Assembly (NCBI GenBank): GCA_024699855.1
Contig: JAMPIQ010000001.1
Span: forward strand, 12,214,001 to 12,278,000
Direction: 5' to 3'
Length of the DNA stretch: 64,000 nucleotides
Origin: Aphelenchoides besseyi
Taxonomy: Eukaryota > Nematoda > Chromadorea > Rhabditida > Aphelenchoididae
Position 1 is the first letter of the stretch. The number at the start of each line of letters is the position of its first letter. Positions 62,482 to 64,000 of this stretch are shown one piece after another. Below the pieces are notes generated by a model. It ran no database searches. It saw only the letters and a program-made list of their open reading frames with translations, and was not told the DNA's origin. The translations under genes were made by a program, and so were the position numbers.

Positions 62482-63305
62482 TTAAGCATTGTGTTCTCGT
62501 TGTTGTGCTCTTTCGACGTTTCGTCGCGCTCGCTCTCGCCAACCCAACCAGTCGGTCAACAGAAACACGTAAATACACGCGATTCCAATACTTGCAATGT
62601 CTGAAGCTTGATCATACGATTTGTTGGTTCGTGTGTAACTAACTCATTACTGTCAACAATCCGAACATCATAAAATCCAAAACTGCAAAATGCAAAGGCC
62701 ACCGTTGCACAGTTCTGGACGTTTTGCCAACCCATCGAAGGCCCATAAGAAGCTCATCGATTGCAAAGAAGGTGTTCAGGAAAAAAGCGGTACTCGACAT
62801 TACCACATGTTCAAACGCTGCCCAATAGTTACCCTGTTGTTTGAGAGCCATAAGTGCGTAATAGATTACAAACTATAGTTCTTAGTTAGTTTAGTTAGTT
62901 TAATCTTACGGTGTTAACCATAGGCGCCGCTAATGAAGTTCCATCAGCACAATTGATTTCGTCGTACATAAACGAATTTTGGATTCTAAAACCTAATTGA
63001 TTACACAAAAGATAAATGAAACTTTCCCAGTGCAAAAACAGGAGATCGAGAGGACTATCAGAAGACAAGAACACGCCAAATGGCCGCTAAAATCATTTGA
63101 ATATGGACAACGAAATGAACATACTATGCACATAATCGATATAATGTCCACCAGCATTTTCTTGGAATATCAAGTAGTCGGTAGTTCTCTAACTTCTACG
63201 TGGAAATTCATTGATGGAATGATGCCAGATACTTACGTGTTCCAAGCACAACGCCCAACGAGTCAAAAAATCGTGTCGTCGAGCTGCTGCTTGGGCTCGT
63301 AACAT
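62482..63305 (-). CDS. Tetraspan membrane protein, copy A of a tandem pair
   Basis: Reconstructed from exons at about 63234-63305, about 63130-63183, about 63027-63089, 62910-62985, 62644-62872 and 62482-62600. It reads RWALCLEHNYRLLDIPRKCW, span 1 (HLACSCLLIVLSISCFC), MYDEINCADGTSLAAP, span 2 around VIYYALMALKQQ, span 3 (VVMSSTAFFLNTFFAIDELL), LHFAVLDFMMFGLLTVM and span 4 (IASIGIACIYVFLLTDWLGW), ending in a basic tail. Each block aligns with copy B (LKQQ, NCxDGTS, RLL.(I/V)P). The intron at 62986-63026 would start with GA rather than GT, so the copy may be decaying or may use a non-canonical donor. The start codon is the first Met of the exon and is uncertain. Confidence 0.65.
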
Positions 63306-63553
63306 AGTCAGAACTGCGAAACCTTTGAGTTTGTAGAACGATGCGAATGAAAAGTCAAACGCAAACCGCACCCATCGACTTTGTGATAAGCAAAACTCAC
63401 TGAATTTACGTGGAAAGTTGTTGATTCGAAATCGTTCGTTTCGTTTGCTGAAATGTTTTCTATTTTAACCAACTGGTTTCTTTTCATTTCCAATCAATGT
63501 TTATTAGAACATTCACACAGTCAAAGATTGAGCTTGAAATGCTAGCGAGCCTT

Positions 63554-63761
63554 CTATTTGTTGGCAACTTTCAAATGATCATCGTAAGCTTCGAAAAGCA
63601 CCTTAAAATGTTGTTCGCTAGACTGAAATAACATAAGCAACAAAAATAAAAGCCGAAGAACTTACACAATGAGCGATGCAAGTAGATGTTCTGGCCCTCA
63701 GTTTGCATCGACACATCAAATGGCGTACAATCAAAAAAATTGCTATCAGATTGACCAGAAA
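63554..63761 (-). CDS. C-terminal exons of a membrane protein cut by the window edge
   Basis: Two exons (63666-63761, 63554-63622) join in phase and end at a TAG. They encode a hydrophobic span with basic flank (FLVNLIAIFLIVRHLMCRCK), a Cys-containing loop (LRARTSTCIAHC) and a short charged tail (SSEQHFKVLFEAYDDHLKVA). Earlier exons should lie above 63770 and possibly beyond the window. The family is not recognisable from this part. It is probably the last span of a multipass protein. Confidence 0.5.
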
Positions 63762-64000
63762 CTAAACAACTTGCTCAACAGATTTGCAGTTTGCTATTAC
63801 GATTAACGTTCGTTCAAGCTCGTGAGCTCTAAACCTTCTCTGCTACGGTTGTATCAAAACATGTTTATTATTTACGATCTCTTGTGCTTCAATTGATTTG
63901 CACAGCAGTCAAGTTATCGGAACAAAAGAATCGCATTGAGTCCAGAAAATTGGATTCGGCGCCGATGAATAGAAATCAGATCCGTTTGGTGGTGGCGGAT

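Overview
The window looks like nuclear DNA of a free-living-type chromadorean nematode. The evidence is gene-level: two cuticle collagen genes (one ending in the nematode-typical Cys-Asp-His-Cys...Pro-Gly-Tyr tail), a patched-related (PTR) membrane protein, several small secreted peptides, and many very short spliced introns of about 40-50 nt with GT...TTTCAG/TTTTAG ends. The species cannot be named. The supplied open frames break at nearly every exon boundary, so the gene models here were assembled by joining frames across visible donor and acceptor sites and checking them against known protein families.

Layout. 0-6.8 kb: a basic nuclear protein (-), a peroxisomal-type acyl-CoA thioesterase (ACOT8/TesB) followed by a degenerate tandem copy (+), an unrecognised Cys/His protein (-) and a small Gly/Tyr-rich secreted peptide (+). 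9-13.7 kb: the C-terminal half of Porcupine (+), a secreted protein (-), a NADAR-domain protein (-) and an unknown protein (-). 15-18.3 kb: a small heat-shock (HSP20) gene with several candidate 5' exons and two alternative 3' ends. 18.7-30 kb is the densest part: SF3A3 (-), a Hippo/MST kinase (+), a METTL13-like membrane-anchored methyltransferase (-), a PRC1/Ase1 spindle bundler (-) and an alpha-L-fucosidase (+). 30-39.3 kb: an ABHD17-like hydrolase (-), a collagen broken into micro-exons (-), a TACC-domain protein (+) and a three-finger/Ly6 protein (-). 39.3-42.9 kb is nearly gene-free. 42.9-53.9 kb: a second collagen, a small secreted peptide precursor, a PTR protein and a neuropeptide GPCR, all (-). 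53.9-61.4 kb is almost gene-free apart from one orphan exon. 61.4-64 kb: a tandem pair of tetraspan proteins of unknown family and an edge-truncated membrane protein (-).

There is no operon-like functional cluster. Most genes are ordinary housekeeping, signalling or cuticle genes. The clearest unusual property is splicing. At least six introns start with GC (always GCAAG), and two otherwise typical introns carry a single-base departure from GT...AG (one GT...AA, one GA...AG). Collagen exons are as short as 10-11 nt. I found no CRISPR arrays, rRNA or clear mobile element. The only RNA-like items are one long hairpin and one degenerate tRNA-like sequence.
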